A stretch of 64,000 bases of DNA from Rhynchosporium graminicola (GCA_900074885.1 FJUW01000037.1:186001-250000); one strand, 5' to 3'; numbered from the stretch's first letter, positions 44,472 to 59,892 are shown. The notes: generated by a model from the letters alone, not told the origin. A program made the numbers and translations.

Positions 44472-46967
44472 TAAATTCTAATACTAGTAACTATAATAGC
44501 TTATTATCCTTTAAGTAATTATAGTTATCTATTCTATCTTCCTAAGCCTTAATCTACTAATCTAGTTTATATAAAGGTTTAAGTTTACTTAAGTTAGTAG
44601 CGTAGAAGTCTTTAAGCTTATATAAAGTATTTATTAAGTCGGAAGTATAGTACTAAGTTAAGTCCGAGTTATAGTCTAGCTAGCTAACTTAATACTTTAG
44701 ATTACCTCTTAGGAGCTATATAGTAAGTATATCTTATAATTCTTACTCTTCTTAAGTAGCGATAACCTCCGGGAGTAGGTTTAGTAACTCCTAGCTTAGT
44801 AATAAATCGTCTAGGTCCTTAAAAAGTAATTTAAGAGCGAATATATTATATATAGAAGATCCTAGGGGTAAATCTAGCTTATAAGAGTATCTGATCTTAG
44901 CTAAGACTTAGTATAATCCTACTTAAAGACTAGATAGCTTCTTACTTAGCTAGTAATTCTTAAGGTTCCTTATAGAAAGAAATACCTTATCTCTAACTTC
45001 CTAGTCGATATTATACTATTTCGGGTTAGTTATAGCGCTTATCTTATACTAAGTAGCTAGTATATTAGCCTTTATAACTTTAATAGCGGATTTAGTATAT
45101 TTAGCTAAGGATTTAGTATTAGTATAATTAAGCTTCTCTTATAGTATTAATCCGGTAAGTTACTTCTAGTCTTAGCTATTCTGTAATAGTATACTATATT
45201 TAAGAGTATATAGTACTATACTAATAGAGTCGTAAGGTAAGGTTACTTAAGCGTAGTTTATTATTAGTAGTAGTTCGCCCTAGTTACTCTAGTAGTAATT
45301 AACGAAAAGTCTAAAGCGTTAGTTAATATACTAATTTATAATCTCTATTTATCTATTAGTTTACTAATAGAAAGAAGTAGAGAGCTTAACCTTAACTCTA
45401 ATTATATAGTAAAACTCTTACTAGAAAGATAAGACTAACTAAGCTCTTTAGTTAGATATAATTAACTTAGAGGTATATCTGAAATAATATATTTATTAGA
45501 TAAATAATATTATTATCTCGCGGGTATCGATATTATAGTAGTATAGTATTAATATAAAGTCCTTCCCTAAGCAGTTAATAAATACTAATATCCTATTAAA
45601 TCCTTAGTTATTAAGCAGGAAGTCCTTAAAATCTATAGCTAAGTACTATATAAGGTAGCTAAGTACTAGTAATAAGTAGAGGAATCCTTACTATTTCGTT
45701 TACTTCGGATAAGAGTACTAATAAGAGTAGTAATTACGAGTATACTGTTTTATATCTAATATAAGTCCTTTCTAGTAATAATAAGTAGAAATTATTTTAG
45801 CGGTCTTATAAGTATTCAGATAAGTAGAGGAAACTTAATTATAGATTTCGCTAATTAAATAGGTATATAGCGGGGTATAGCGTTATACGTATAGATAACT
45901 ATTATAAAATAGTAAACTATTATTAATAGTATAGCTATCTCTTAATATATTCCGTTTATTAAAGAATAATTCTTAGTTAAATTAGTATAGTTTCTCGATT
46001 AAATTAAAAGAGTTATATATAAGTTCCGGTAGTATATTAGTCCTTAGCGATATTAGGTATATATAACTAATTTAATCAATATAATACTTAGCTAGTTCCG
46101 TATTAATCTTAAGGTCTAAGCGATCTAAAGATAATAAAACCCGAGATCTATTATCTTATTTCTATTATTCCTATATCCTTAGATCTTATTCCTTATAGCT
46201 AAAGATATTAGCTTTAGCGTTATCTTTACTAAGCGTATATATAATTTAAAAGTTAAATTCGAAAAGGAATTCTATTTATTTAGCTTACTTACTAGTTAGG
46301 ACCTTAGTAGTTATAAAGTATTCTAAGGATCGATAATCCGTATATACGCTAATATAGCGTTATAGAGATATAAGTTCCGGTCTCTATTTCCGGAAAGACT
46401 TAATAATAGTATATAGCTCCTTATTATAGATCTTCTAGTTTAGTTTATATCTATTAAGAATATAAGAATAGAATCTAATTAGATACTACTAGTTATCTTT
46501 ATATAATTAGGAGATAACTCTAGCTATTATACTATCGGAAGTATTAGTTTCTAGTTTAGTCTATAATTTAAAGTCGAAATAGTATAGTTTCTATACCGAT
46601 AATAGCTATTAATATAAATCGTCGAAGGACTTCTTATAATCGTTAGTGAAATTCTATAGTACTATAGGCCGAGTAAGTACTAAGAGAGATTTAGTAATAA
46701 GGCCGAAATTCCGAATAAATTAATAATAGAACTTATAGAATCCTAAGAAGGATTTTATAACTATTACCGTTTCAGGGTACTTCTAGTCTACTAATAATAC
46801 TACTTTCTCAGGATCTAGCTCGATTCTGTTAGTAGTAATAATATATCTAAAGTATTTAGTCCGAGTAATATAGAATTCGCTTTTCTTAATATCTACCTAA
46901 AGTCCGGTATCTATTAAGTATTATAATACTAATTTAATATATTCTTTATATTCCTAGAGCGTTTCCN

Positions 46968-49900
46968 GTCAGTTACGGCGCTTATCCTATACTAAGTAGC
47001 TAGTATATTAGCTTTTATAACCTCGATAGCGGATTTAGTATATTTAGCTAAGGATTTAGTATTAGTATAGTTAAGCTTCTCTTACGGTATCGATCCGGTA
47101 AGTTACTTTTAGTCCTAGCTATTCCGTAGTAGTATACTATATTTAAGGGTATATAGCGCTATACTGATAGAGTTATAAAGTAGGATTACTTAAGCGCGGT
47201 CTATTATTAATAGTAGTTCGCCCTAGTTACTATAGTAGTAATTAATAAAAGGTCTAAGGCGTTAGTTAATATACTAATTTATAATCTCTATTTATCTATT
47301 AGTTTACTAATAGAAAGAAGTAGAGAGCTTAACCTTAACTCTAATTATATAGTAAAACTCTTACTAGAAAGATAAGACTAACTAAGCTCTTTAGTTAGAT
47401 ATAATTAACTTAGAGGTATATCTGAAATAATATATTTATTAGATAAATAATATTATTATCTCGCGGGTATCGATATTATAGTAGTATAGTATTAATATAA
47501 AGTCCTTCCCTAAGCAGTTAATAAATACTAATATCCTATTAAATCCTTAGTTATTAAGCGAGAAGTCCTTAAAATCTATAGCTAGATACTATATAAAGTA
47601 GCTAAGCACTAGTAATAAGTATAGGAATTCTTACTATTTTATTTACTTCGGATAAGAGTACTAATAGAGGCGGTAATTATAAGTATACTATTTTATATCC
47701 GATATAAGTCCTTTCTAGTAGTAATAAGTAGAAATTATTTCGGTAGTCTTACGAGTATTTAGATAAGCAGAGGAAACTTAATTATAGATTTCGCTGATTA
47801 AATAAGTATATAGCGGAGTATAGTATTATACGTATAGATAACTATTATAAAGTAATAAACTATTATTAATAATATAGCTATCTCCTAATATATTCTGTTT
47901 ATTAGAGAACGATTCTTAATTAAATTAGTATAGCTTCTTAATTAAATTAAAGGAATTATATATAGGTTCCGGTAGCGTATTAGTCCCTAGTAATATTAGG
48001 TATATATAACTAATTTAATCGATATAATACTTAGCTAGTTCCGTGTTAATCCTAAGGTCTAAGTAGTCTAAAGGTAATAAAACCTGAGATCTATTATCTT
48101 ATTTCTATTATTCTTATATCTTTAGATCTTATTCCTTATAGCTAAGGATATTAGCTTTAGTATTATCTTTACTAAGCGTATATATAATTTGAAAATTGAA
48201 TTCGAAAAGGAATTCTATCTATCTAGCTTACTTACTAGTTAGGACCTTAGTAGTTATAAAGTACTCTAAGGATCGATAGTCTGTATATACGCTAGTATAA
48301 TATCGTAGAGATATAAGTTCCGGTCTTTATTTCTAGAAAGACTTAATAATAGCGTATAGCTCCTTATTATAGATCTCTTAGTTTAGTTTATATCTATTAA
48401 GAATATAAGAGTAGAATCTAATTAGATACTATTAGTTATCTTTATATAATTAAGAGATAACTTTAGCTATTATATTATCAGAAATATTAGTTTCTAGTTT
48501 AGTTTATAATTTAGGGTCGAAATAGTATAATTTCTATACTAATAGTAGCTATTAATATAAATCGTTAAAGGACTTCTTATAATTATCGATGAAATTCTAT
48601 AGTATTATAAGCCGAGTAAGCACTAAGAGAGGTTTAGTAATAAAGCTGAAATTCTAAATAAATTAATAATAGAACCTATAGAATCCTAAGAAGGATTTTA
48701 TAGCTATTACCGTTTCGGGGTACTTCTAGTCTACTAATAGTACTACCTTCTCGGGATCTAGCTCGATTCCGTTAATAATAATAATATATCTGAGGTATTT
48801 AGTCCGAGTAATATAGAATTCGCTTTTCTTAATATCTACTTAAAGTCTAGTATCTATTAAGTATCGTAGTACTAATTTAATATATTCCTTATATTCCTAG
48901 AGCGTTTCCGAGTATATAAGAATATTATCTAAGTAAGCTATATAGAAATTATCTAAGTAGTCTAGTAATATATTATTTATATATCGCTAGTATATACTAA
49001 GTCTATTATAAAGCCCGAAAGGTAGTACTTTATATTTATAGGATCTGAAGCGAGTTTAGAAAGTAGTATACTCCTCGGATTCGAGGTCTATATAAATATA
49101 GTTAAATACTACTCGGATATCTAGTTTAGTAAAGATTACTACTTTAGATATATAAGTTAAGAGCTTATCGATCTTAAGTATTAAGTATAAATCCTTTCGA
49201 GTGATCGTATTAAGCTTATAATAGTTAATATAGAAGCGTAATCCTTTATTAGCTTTTTTAACGAATAGTATAAGTAATATAAAGGGACTTTAGCTAGATT
49301 CGATAAATCCCTTATCTAAGTTCTTTATAAGATACTCTTTAGTTACTTATAATTCGTCTATAGATTACTAATATAAGAGCGAATATATATTAAGTAATAG
49401 TTCTTCTAAAATAATTTCATAATTATATAAGTAATATAGTAGAAGAATATTAGAATCCTGCTTAGAAAAAGCTTCCTTAAGAGTATAGTACTATTCCGAT
49501 AGCTTTTTAGCTATAAGTCGTTCGGTATTAGGATCCTTAGGAGAGTTACTATTTAGATAGTCTTATAAGATATAGTTTATCTTATAGATACTAGTAAAGA
49601 ATAATTCGGAACTTTTATATTTTATATTAAAATAAAAAGCTATAGTATTAATTTAGTAAATTAGAACTAGTTTCTAGATCCTTAGAAGTTAAGAGGAATA
49701 CTTATAATAGGGTTTCGGTATAAGTACTTTTCTCGATAAAGTTAGAATAGAAAAGAGTTCGGATTCCTTAGTAATAAGCGGAAATAAGTTAAAAAGTAAG
49801 GATAATACGTTAATATACTATATTATTACTATTTAGTATAATTAGTATTAGTCTAACTAGTTTATAACTAAGTCCTGCGCGTTAGCGTCGATTTAGTAAG

Positions 49901-52422
49901 ATTAATTAATATTAAGTTTATAAGGTAGTAGAATTATAATTATCTTCTTATTATATTAGAAAGTAGTTAGATAGTATTCCGATTATAGTAGCTTATAGTA
50001 GAGCGTATCTAGCTTAACTTGAAATCGTTATATTTATTTAATACTAATAATTATATCTTATTATCCTAAATCGAGAAGAATAAAAGAGTAGTTATAAATA
50101 CGCTTACTATTAATAGAAAAGTATAAATATATAAAATAAGTAATATAAGTTCTAATAGACTATTAGAAATTACGTATTAGAATAGAATAAGATAGTAGCT
50201 CGATTTTAATACTAAGGGCCCCTAATAGTTATCTAGTAAGAGTACGATTAATAAATAGATAACTATTCGCTCTAGTATTAATTAAGCTATTTATAGAGAC
50301 TCCTAGCTTATTTATACTAATTATAATTAGGTATATAAATTACTTACTTCTTATTAGGGAGTTAAAGTTTAGATTAGAGAGATTATACTTATATAGACCT
50401 AAGAAGGAGTTTTTACTTAGGCCTTATTATTTCCCTCTAGTATTAGTCCAGATTCGGAGGGTATATCTTCTATTACTTCCTTAGTTACTTAATCTTCTTC
50501 CGGAAATTTATTAATTAATTAAACCTTAGGTAGGTTAGGGTAGTCTAGCTTAATATAACTAAGCTATCTATAACTGTAATACTTAAGGGATTCTCTAGTC
50601 GAGGTAGTAGAGCGTTTTAGCGCGGAGGGAGTACTAGCTTATACTAAGGTAGAAGTACGTACGTATAGTATAGGAGTAGTTTATTAAGGAGCTAAGCTTA
50701 AGGACTAGTAAGAGGTAGAACTAGTAGTAGTCGTAGTAGTAATAGTAGGCTTATAGTACTATACCTAGGTAGTAGCTTTCTTAGGATAAGTGCGTTCTGA
50801 GTTATAGTAACGCTTAGTATTAAAAGAAAATAAGGATCTAACTATAGAAGTATAGTCCTTATTCTATATTAGTTTAATAATAATAGTTAAAGCGCGTAAG
50901 GATAGTATAATCTTATCTTATATATAGAAGAACTACTCTTTCTTTTTAACTTTACTTTAGATAATAGCGCTTTAAAATTAATTATAAAACTTAATAAAAG
51001 TCTCGCGTATATAGCTAAGTTATTATATTTCTAAGCGGTAGAAAGCGTTATAATAGTTATTTTCCTCTAAACTAGTAAGAAAGTTCTCTTTTAATAAGAA
51101 GATTATTTTATTACTAGTTTTAAACTTATTAGTAAGATACTAAAGCGTAAGATACTCTTTAGCTAATCTAGTAACTAGCTCCTATACGAGAACGCGCTAA
51201 GAGAAGTCCGTAAGGTAATAGTTAGTATTTATAGCTAGCTAGTCTCGTATTAATACTCTCTATTAGAGGAAGGTAAGGTCCGATCTATTATCTAAGAGTA
51301 AGATCTTCTTAGTAAGATAAGACTTCATAGGGCGTAACTCTACTGATTCGGCGCCGGGAGAAAGAGATAGTTTATTAGGAATAATATCCTCTCTCTTAGT
51401 ACTATATATCGGAATAGAGTTTATTAGGTTATTGAACTCTACTATACGTAGAGATTATAGTATTAGTTCTAGTAGGAGAGTCGAAAACAGGCGAGAGACC
51501 CCTATAAGGAACTTATCTTATATAGAGATTAGTTTATCTATAGTATCTTCTAAAGAGTTATTCTTTTCCTCCTAGTCTGCTAATTATTATAAGAGAGAAT
51601 AGATCAGGTTCGAGTTATCTATAGTAGTAGGAGTACTTAGCGATTATACTCCTAGTGAATTTCGCTTTTATTTTCCTTTCCCTCTTAGTTAGTACTTCCT
51701 TAATAAGGTATTAATATTCTCTAGAGTAAGAGATATTTAGAGTAAAGAAAGGTATAATAAATTAGGTTCAGAGGTAGAGCAGGAGAGATCGCGTTAAGTT
51801 CCCCTAGAACTAGAGGGATCTCTAGTTTATTAGTTAAGAGCTATAATAGTAGCTTAAAAAGGAGTATATTAAGGCTATTTCAGCAGCGATACGTAAAGGT
51901 TAAAGTTCCGGAGTATTTATTATATCTTCTTCAAAATCTATTTATAATTCCTTTATACTAAGAGAGTTATTAAAGGAGTATTAGCGAAGACCTCCTCTAT
52001 TATACTATTTACGATAAGCTAAATCAAACCCTAATTCATAGTTATCTAAGAGATCTCTAGTATCTCAGCTATATATAAGTAGTTATCGAATAACTAACTT
52101 AATAGTAAGATATTATAGTAAGCTATCTCTAGCTATCTTGATCTTTTTATTTAATATAATAATATAAGACTTAAGGCGGTATATAAGTAAGAATAAATAA
52201 GTAGGGAGGCTAAGAGCGATCTTATATAGTCTACTACGAAGGAAATAAAAAGATAAGGAAGGAAGAAGAAGAGAGATAGAGTGTAAGGCACCTTATATAT
52301 ATATACCGGTACTAGCCCGATACTATACCGAGTCGGATACTAGTTCTGCCGGGATACCTATGAACTTAGGCCCTAGTATCTATCCTTCTTCTCATGTGAC
52401 ATTCAGGTGAGCTGTCGTCACA
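46968..52422 (-). mobile_element. Gypsy family A copy A7, 5' part
   Basis: pol and gag of a further A copy ending in its 5' LTR 52155-52422. The right flank begins TATAC in A4's gag. The left end is lost in the gap at 46967. The sequence after the gap repeats 45024-46966 with RIP-type divergence, so it is a separate copy, not contig overlap. Confidence 0.7.
52155..52422 (-). repeat. 5' LTR of A7
   Basis: 268 bp. It keeps an unmutated CTGTCGTCACA end, one of the few places in the block with CpA. Confidence 0.88.
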
Positions 52423-52507
52423 TATACTTTCTTTAAAATCTATCTATAATTCCTTTATACTAAAGAGGTTATTAAAGGAGTATTAGCGAAGACCTCCTCT
52501 ATTATAC

Positions 52508-52508
52508 N
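52508..52508. other. Scaffold gap (single N)
   Basis: Joins A4 gag (ending CCTCTATTATAC) to the leader next to the 5' LTR. About 230 bp present in other copies are missing here. Other single-N joins are at 33825, 36713, 46967 and 56979. Confidence 0.9.
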
Positions 52509-52522
52509 ATCTTTTTATTTAA

Positions 52523-52790
52523 TATAATAATATAAGACTTAAGGCGGTATATAAGTAAGAATAAATAAGTAGGGAGGCTAAGAGCGATCTTATATAGTCT
52601 ACTACGAAGGAAATAAAAAGATAAGGAAAGAAGAAGAAGAGAAATAGAGTATAAAGCACCTTATATATATATACCGGTACTAGTCCGATACTATACTAGG
52701 TCGGATACTAGTTCTACCGGGATACCTATGAACTCGGGCCCTGTTATCTATCCTTCTTCTCATATGACATTCAGGTGAGCTATCGTCATA
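52523..52790 (-). repeat. 5' LTR of A4
   Basis: 268 bp, followed by the GTAAG target duplication. Confidence 0.88.
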
Positions 52791-55700
52791 GTAAGAAGTC
52801 CTTAAAATCTATAGCTAAGTACTATATAAAGTAGCTAAGTACTAGTAATAAGTAGAGGAATCCTTACTATTTCGTCTATTTCAGATAAGAGTACTAGTAA
52901 GAGCGGTAATTATAAATATACTATTTTACGTCCGATATAAGTCCTTTCTAGTAGTAATAAGTAGAAATTATTTCAGTAGTCTTACGAGCGTTTAGATAAG
53001 CAGAGGAAACTTAATTATGGATTTCGCTAATTAAACAAGTATATAGCGGGGTATAGCGTTATACGTATAAACGACTATTATAAAATAGTAAACTATTATT
53101 AATAGTATAGCTATCTTCTAATATATTTCGTTCCTTAGAGAACGATTCTTAGTTAAATTAATATAGTTTTTCGATTAAATTAAAGGAGTTACGAGCGAGT
53201 TCTAATAGCGTATTAGTCCCTAGCGATATTAAGTATATATAACTAATTTAATCGATATAATACTTAGCTAGTTCCGTATTAATCCTAGAGTTTAAATAAT
53301 CTAGAGATAATAAAACCCGAGATCTATTATCCTATTTCTATTATTCTTATATCCTTAGATCTTATTTCTTATAGCTAAAGATATTAGCTTTAGCGTTATC
53401 TTTATTAAGCGTATATATAATTTAAAAGTTGAATTCGAAAAGGAATTCTATCTATCTAGCTTATTTATTAGTTAGGACTTTAGTAATTATAAAGTATTCT
53501 AAGGATCGATAGTCTATATATACGCCGGTATAATATTATAGAGATATGAGTTCTAGTCTCTATTTCCGAAAAGACTTAATAATAATATATAGCTCCTTAT
53601 TATAGATCTCTTAGTTTAGTTTATATCTATTAAGAATATAGAAGTAGAATCTAATTAGATACTACTAGTTATCTTTATATAATTAGAAGATAACTCTAGC
53701 TATTATATTATTAGAGGTATTAGTTTCTAGTTTAATTTATAATTTAGAGTCGAAATAGTATAGTTTCTATACTAATAGTAGCTATTAATATAAATCGTCG
53801 AAGGACTTCTTATAATTATTAGTGAAATTCTATAGTACTATAGGCCGAGTAAGTACTAAGAGAGGTTTAGCGATAAGGCTGAAATTCCGAATAAATTAAT
53901 AGTAGAACTTATAGAATCCTAAGAAAGATTTTATAGCTATTACTATTTCGAGGTACTTCTAGTCTACTAATAGTATTACTTTCTCAGGATCTAGCTCGAT
54001 TCTATTAGTAGTAACGATATATCCGAGGTATTTAGTCCGAGTAATATAGAATTCGCTTTTTTTAATATTTACCTAAAGTCTAGTATTTATTAAGTATTAT
54101 AATACTAATTTAATATATTCTTTATATTCCTAGAGTATTTCCGAATATATAAGAATATTATCTAGGTAAGCTATATAGAAATTATCTAAGTAATCTAGTA
54201 GTATATTATTTATATATCGCTAGTATATACTAAGTCTATTATAGAGCCTAAAAGGTAGTACTTTATATTTATAAGATCTGAAGCAGGTTCGGAAAGTAAT
54301 ATACTCCTCGGATTCGGAGTCTATATAAATATAGTTAAATACTACTCGGATATCTAGTTTAGTAAAGATTACTACTTTAGATATATAAGTTAAGAGCTTA
54401 TCGATCCTAAGTATTAGGTAGGAATCCTTTCGAGTGATTATATTAAGCTTATAATAGTTGATATAGAAGCGTAATCTTCTATTAGCTTCCTTAATAAATA
54501 ATATAAGTAATATAAAGGGACTTTAGCTAGATTTAATAAATCTCTTATCTAAGTTCTCTATAAGGTACTCCTTAGTTACTTATAGTTTATCTATAGATTA
54601 CTAATATAAGAGCGAATATATATTAAGTAATAATTCTTCTAAGATAATTCTATAATTATATAAGTAATAAAGCGGAAGAATATTAGAATCCCGCTTAGAA
54701 AAAGCTTTCTTAAGAGTATAGTACTATTCTAATAGCTTTTCGGTTACGAGTCGTTTAGTATTAGGATCCTTAGGAGAGTTATTATTTAGATAGTCTTATA
54801 AGAGATAGTTTATCTTATAAATACTAGTAAAGAATAATTCGGAACTTTTATATTTTATATTAAAATAAAAAGCTTTAGTACTAATTTAATAAATCGGAAC
54901 TAGTTTCTAGATCCTTAGAGGTTAAGAGGAGCACTTATAATAAAGTTTTAGTGTAAGTACCTTTCTCGATAAAGTTAAAGCAGAAAAGGGTTCGGATTCC
55001 TTAGTAATAAGCGGAAATAAGTTAAAGAGTAAAGATAATATATTAATATATTATATTATTACTATTTAGTATAATTAGTATTAGTCTAGCTAGTTTATAG
55101 CTAAGTCCTGCGTATTAGTATCGATTTAGTAAGATCGATTAATACTAAGTTTATAAGGTAGTAAAGTTATAATTATCTTCTTATTATATTAGAGAGTAGC
55201 TAGATAGTATTCCGACTATAGTAGCTTATAGTAAAGCGTATCTAGCTTAACTTGAAATCGTTATATCTATTTAATAATAATAATTATATCTTATTATCCT
55301 AAATTAAGAAGAATAAAAGGGTAGTTATAAATACGCTTATTATTAATAGAAAGATATAAATATATAAAATAGATAATATAAGTTCTAATAAATTATTAGA
55401 AACTACGTATTAGAATAGAATAAAGTAATAGCTTGATTTTAATACTAAGGGCTCCTGATAGTTATCTAGTAAGAATACGATTAATAAATAGATAACTATT
55501 CGCTCTAGTATCGATTAAGCTACTTATAGAAACTCCTAGTCTATTTATACTAACTATAATCGGGTATATAAATTACTTATCTCTTATTAAGGAGTTAAGG
55601 TCTAGATTAGAGAGATTATACTTACGTAGACCTAAGAAGGAGTTTTTACTTAAGCCTTATCGTTTCCCTCTAGTATTAGTCTAGATTCGGAGGGTATATC

Positions 55701-56533
55701 TTCTACTATTTCCTCGGTTACTCTTTCCTCTTCCGGAAATTCGTTAATTAATTGAACTTTAGGCGAGTTAGGGTAGTCTAGCTTAATATAACCGAGCTAT
55801 CTATAATTATAATACTTAAAGAGTTCTCCGGTCGAGGTAGTAAGGCGTTTTAGCGCAGAGGAAGTACTAGATTATACCGGGGTAAAAGTATATACGTATA
55901 GTGCGAGAGTAGTTTATCGAGAGGCTAAGCTTAGGGACTAATAAGGAGTAGAACTAGTAGAGGTTATAGTAGTAATAGTAGGCTTATAGTACTATACTAG
56001 GGTAGTAGCTTTCTTAGGATAAGTATATTCTAAGTTATAATAATATTTAGTATTAAAAGAAAATAAGGATCTAACTATAGAAACGTAGTTCTTATTCTAT
56101 ATTAGTTTAATAATAAAAGTTAAAGCGCGTAAGAATAATATAATCTTATCTTATATATAGAAGAACTACTCTTTCTTTTAATTTTACTTTAGATAGTAGC
56201 GCTTTAAAATCGATTATAAAACTTAATAAAAGTCTCGCGTATATAGCTAAGTTATTATATTTCTAAGCGGTAGAAAGCGTTATAATAGTTATTTTCCTCT
56301 AAACTAGTAAGAAAGTTCTCTTTTAATAAGAAGATTATTTTATTACTAGTTTTAAACTTATTAGTAAGGTATTAAAGCGTAAGATACTCCTTAGCTAATC
56401 TAGTAATTAGCTTCTATATAAGAACGCGCTAGGAGAAGTCCGTAAGATAGTAGTTAGCGTTTATAGTTAGCTAGTCTTATATTAATACTTTTTATTAGAG
56501 GAAAATAAGGTCTAATCTATTATCTAAGGGTAG

Positions 56534-57425
56534 GATCTTCTTAGTAAGATAAGACTTCTTAAGGTATAACTCTACTAATTTAGCGCTAAGAGAGGAAGAT
56601 AATTTATTAGGAATAGTATCTTCTCTCTTAGTATTATATATTAGAATAGAGTTTATTAGCTTATTAAACTCTGCTATACGTAGAGATTATAATATTAGTT
56701 CTAGTAAGAGAGTTAAAGATAAGTAAGAGACTCTTATAAGGAACTTATCTTATATAGAGATTAATCTATTTATAATATCTTTTAGAGAGTTATTCTTTTC
56801 TTTTTAGTCTACTAATTATTATAAGAGGGAATAGATCAGGTTCGAGTTACTTATAATAATAAGAGTACTTAGTAATTATACTCTTAGTAAATTTCGCTTT
56901 TATTTTCCTTTCTCTCTTAATTAGTACTTCTTTAATAAAGTATTAATATTCTCTAAAGTAAGAGATATTTAGAGTAAANGATCTTCTTAGTAAGATAAGA
57001 CTTCTTAAGGTATAACTCTACTAATTTAGCGCTAAGAGAGGAAGATAATTTATTAGGAATAGTATCTTCTCTCTTAGTATTATATATTAGAATAGAGTTT
57101 ATTAGCTTATTAAACTCTGCTATACGTAGAGATTATAATATTAGTTCTAGTAAGAGAGTTAAAGATAAGTAAGAGACTCTTATAAGGAACTTATCTTATA
57201 TAGAGATTAATCTATTTATAATATCTTTTAGAGAGTTATTCTTTTCTTTTTAGTTTACTAATTATTATAAGAGAGAATAAATCAGGTTCGAGTTACTTAT
57301 AGTAGTAAGAGTACTTAGCGATTATACTCTTAGTGAATTTCGCTTTTATTTTCCTTTCTCTCTTAATTAGTATTTCTTTAATAAAGTATTAATATTTTCT
57401 AAAGTAAGAGATATTTAAAGTAAGG
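56534..57425. other. 446-bp duplicated segment around a single N (56979)
   Basis: 56534-56978 recurs from 56980, exactly the same for nearly 300 bp and then with a few transitions. It is probably an unmerged contig overlap or a join of two copies. Confidence 0.75.
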
Positions 57426-59892
57426 AAAAGTATAATAAGTTAAGTTTAAAAGTAGAGTAAAAGAGATCGCGTTAAGTTCCTTTAGAACTAGAGAGATCTC
57501 TAGTTTATTAGTTAAGAGCTATAATAATAGCTTAAAAAGGAGTATATTAAAGCTATTTCGGTAATAATATATAAAAGTTAAAGTTCCGGAGTATTTATTA
57601 TACTTTCTTTAAAATCTATCTATAATTCCTTTATACTAAAAGAGTTATTAAAGGAGTATTAGTAAAAACCTTTTCTATTATACTATTTATAATAAGCTAA
57701 ATTAAACTCTGATTTATAGTTATCTAAGAGATCTCTAGTATCTTAGCTATATATAAGTAGTTATCGAATAACTAACTTAGTAATAAGATATTATAATAAG
57801 CTATCTCTAACTATCTTAATCTTTTTATTTAATATAATAATATAAGACTTAAAGTAATATATAAGTAAGAATAAATAAGTAGAGAAGCTAAGAGCGATCT
57901 TATATAATCTATTATAAAGAAAATAAAAAGATAAGGAAAGAAGAAGAAAAGAGATAGAATATAAAATATCTTATATATATATATTAATACTAATCTAATA
58001 CTATACTAGGTCGGATACTAGTTCTACTAAGATACTTATAAACTTAGACCTTATTATCTATCTTTCTTCTTATATAATATTTAAGTAAGCTATTATTATA
58101 TAAGGTCTAGATTAGAGAGATTATACTTATATAGACTTAAGAAAGAGTTTTTACTTAAGCTTTATTATTTCCCTTTAGTATTAGTCCAGATTCGAAGGGT
58201 ATATCTTTTATTACTTTCTTAGTTACTTAATCCTTTTCTAGAAATTTATTAATTAATTAAACTTTAGATAAGTTAAGATAATCTAGCTTAATATAACTAA
58301 GCTATCTATAACTATAATACTTAAGGAGTTCTCTAGTTAAGATAGTAAGTCGTTTTAGCGCGGAAAGAGTATTAGATCATACTAGAGTAAAAGTACGTAT
58401 ATATAGTATAAGAGTAGTTTATCGAGGGGCTAAGCTTAGGGATTAATAAGGAGTAGAACTAGTAGAGGTTATAGTAGTAATAGTAAGCTTATAGTATTAT
58501 ACCGGGATAATAGCTTTCTTAAGATAAGTATATTCTAAGTTATAGTAATATTTAGTATTAAAAGAAAGTAAGGATCTAATTATAGAAGCGTAATTCTTAT
58601 TTTATATTAGTTTAATAATAAGAGTTAAAGCGCGTAAGAATAATATAATCTTATCTTATATATAAAAGAACTACTCTTTTCTTTTAATTTTACTTTAGAT
58701 AATAGTACTTTAAAATCGACTACGAAACTCAGTAAAGATCTCGCGTATATAGCTAAGTTATTATATTTCTAAGTAGTAGAAAATATTATAATAGTTATTT
58801 TCTTCTAAACTAATAAAGAAGTTCTCTTCTAATAAGGAGATTATTTCCTTACTAGTCTTAAACTTATTAGTAAGGTACTAAAGTATAAGATACTCTTTAG
58901 CTAATCTAGTAACTAGTTCTTATATAAGAATATACTAAGAGAAATCTATAGAGTAGTAATTAGCGTTTATAGCTAGCTAGTCTTATATTAATACTCTTTA
59001 TTAGAGAAAGATAAGGTCTAATCTATTATCTAAAGGTAAGATCTTCTTAGTAAGATAAGACTTCTTAAGGCGTAACTCTACTAATTTAGCGCTAAGGGAG
59101 GAAGATAATTTATTAGGAATAGTATTCTCTCTCTTAGTATTATATATTAAAATAGAGTTTATTAGCTTATTAAACTCTACTATACGTAGAGATTATAATA
59201 TTAGTTCTAGTAAGAGAGTTAAAGATAAGTAAGAGACTCTTATAAGGAACTTATCTTATATAGAGATTAATCTATTTATAATATCTTTTAGAGAGTTATT
59301 CTTTTCTTTTTAGTCTACTAATTATTATAAGAGGGAATAGATCAGGTTCGAGTTACTTATAATAATAAGAGTACTTAGTAATTATACTCTTAGTAAATTT
59401 CGCTTTTATTTTCCTTTCTCTCTTAATTAGTACTTCTTTAATAAAGTATTAATATTCTCTAAAGTAAGAGATATTTAGAGTAAAGAAAAGTATAATAAGT
59501 TAAGTTTAGAGGTAAAGCGGAAGAGATCGTATTAAGTTCTTTTAGAACTAGAGAGGTCTCTAGTTTATTAGTTAAAAGCTATAATAATAGCTTAAAAAGA
59601 GGTATATTAGAGCTATTTTAATAGTAATATATAAAAGTTAAAGTTCCGGAGTATTTATTATATTTTCTTTAAAATCTATCTATAATTCCTTTATACTAAG
59701 GGAGTTATTAAAAGAGTATTAGCGAAAACCTCCTCTATTATACTATTTATAATAAGCTAAATTAAACTCTAATTTATAGTTATCCGAGAGATCTCTAGTA
59801 TCTTAGCTATATATAAGTAGTTATCGAATAATTAACTTAGTAGTAAGATATTATAATAAGCTATATCTAATTATCTTAATCTTTTTATTTAA

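Larger units (their letters stand above)
42704..52790 (-). mobile_element. Gypsy family A copy A4, nested in A3
   Basis: 3' LTR 42704-42971 and 5' LTR 52523-52790; target duplication GTAAG at 42699-42703 and 52791-52795. Its own internal parts are 42972-46966 and 52423-52522. The rest belongs to a further copy (A7) inserted in its gag. Gaps at 46967 and 52508 hide the left A7 junction and part of the leader. Confidence 0.8.
38303..58100 (-). mobile_element. Gypsy family A copy A3, carrying nested B2 and A4
   Basis: 3' LTR 38303-38570 and 5' LTR 57833-58100, both 268 bp, flanked by the target duplication TAAGG (38298-38302 and 58101-58105). Internal parts are 38571-39551, 41036-42703 and 52796-57832. 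B2 sits in its antisense gene and A4 in its pol. Its gag region contains a 446-bp duplicate around the N at 56979; without it the gag segment is about 1785 bp, like the other copies. Confidence 0.82.
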
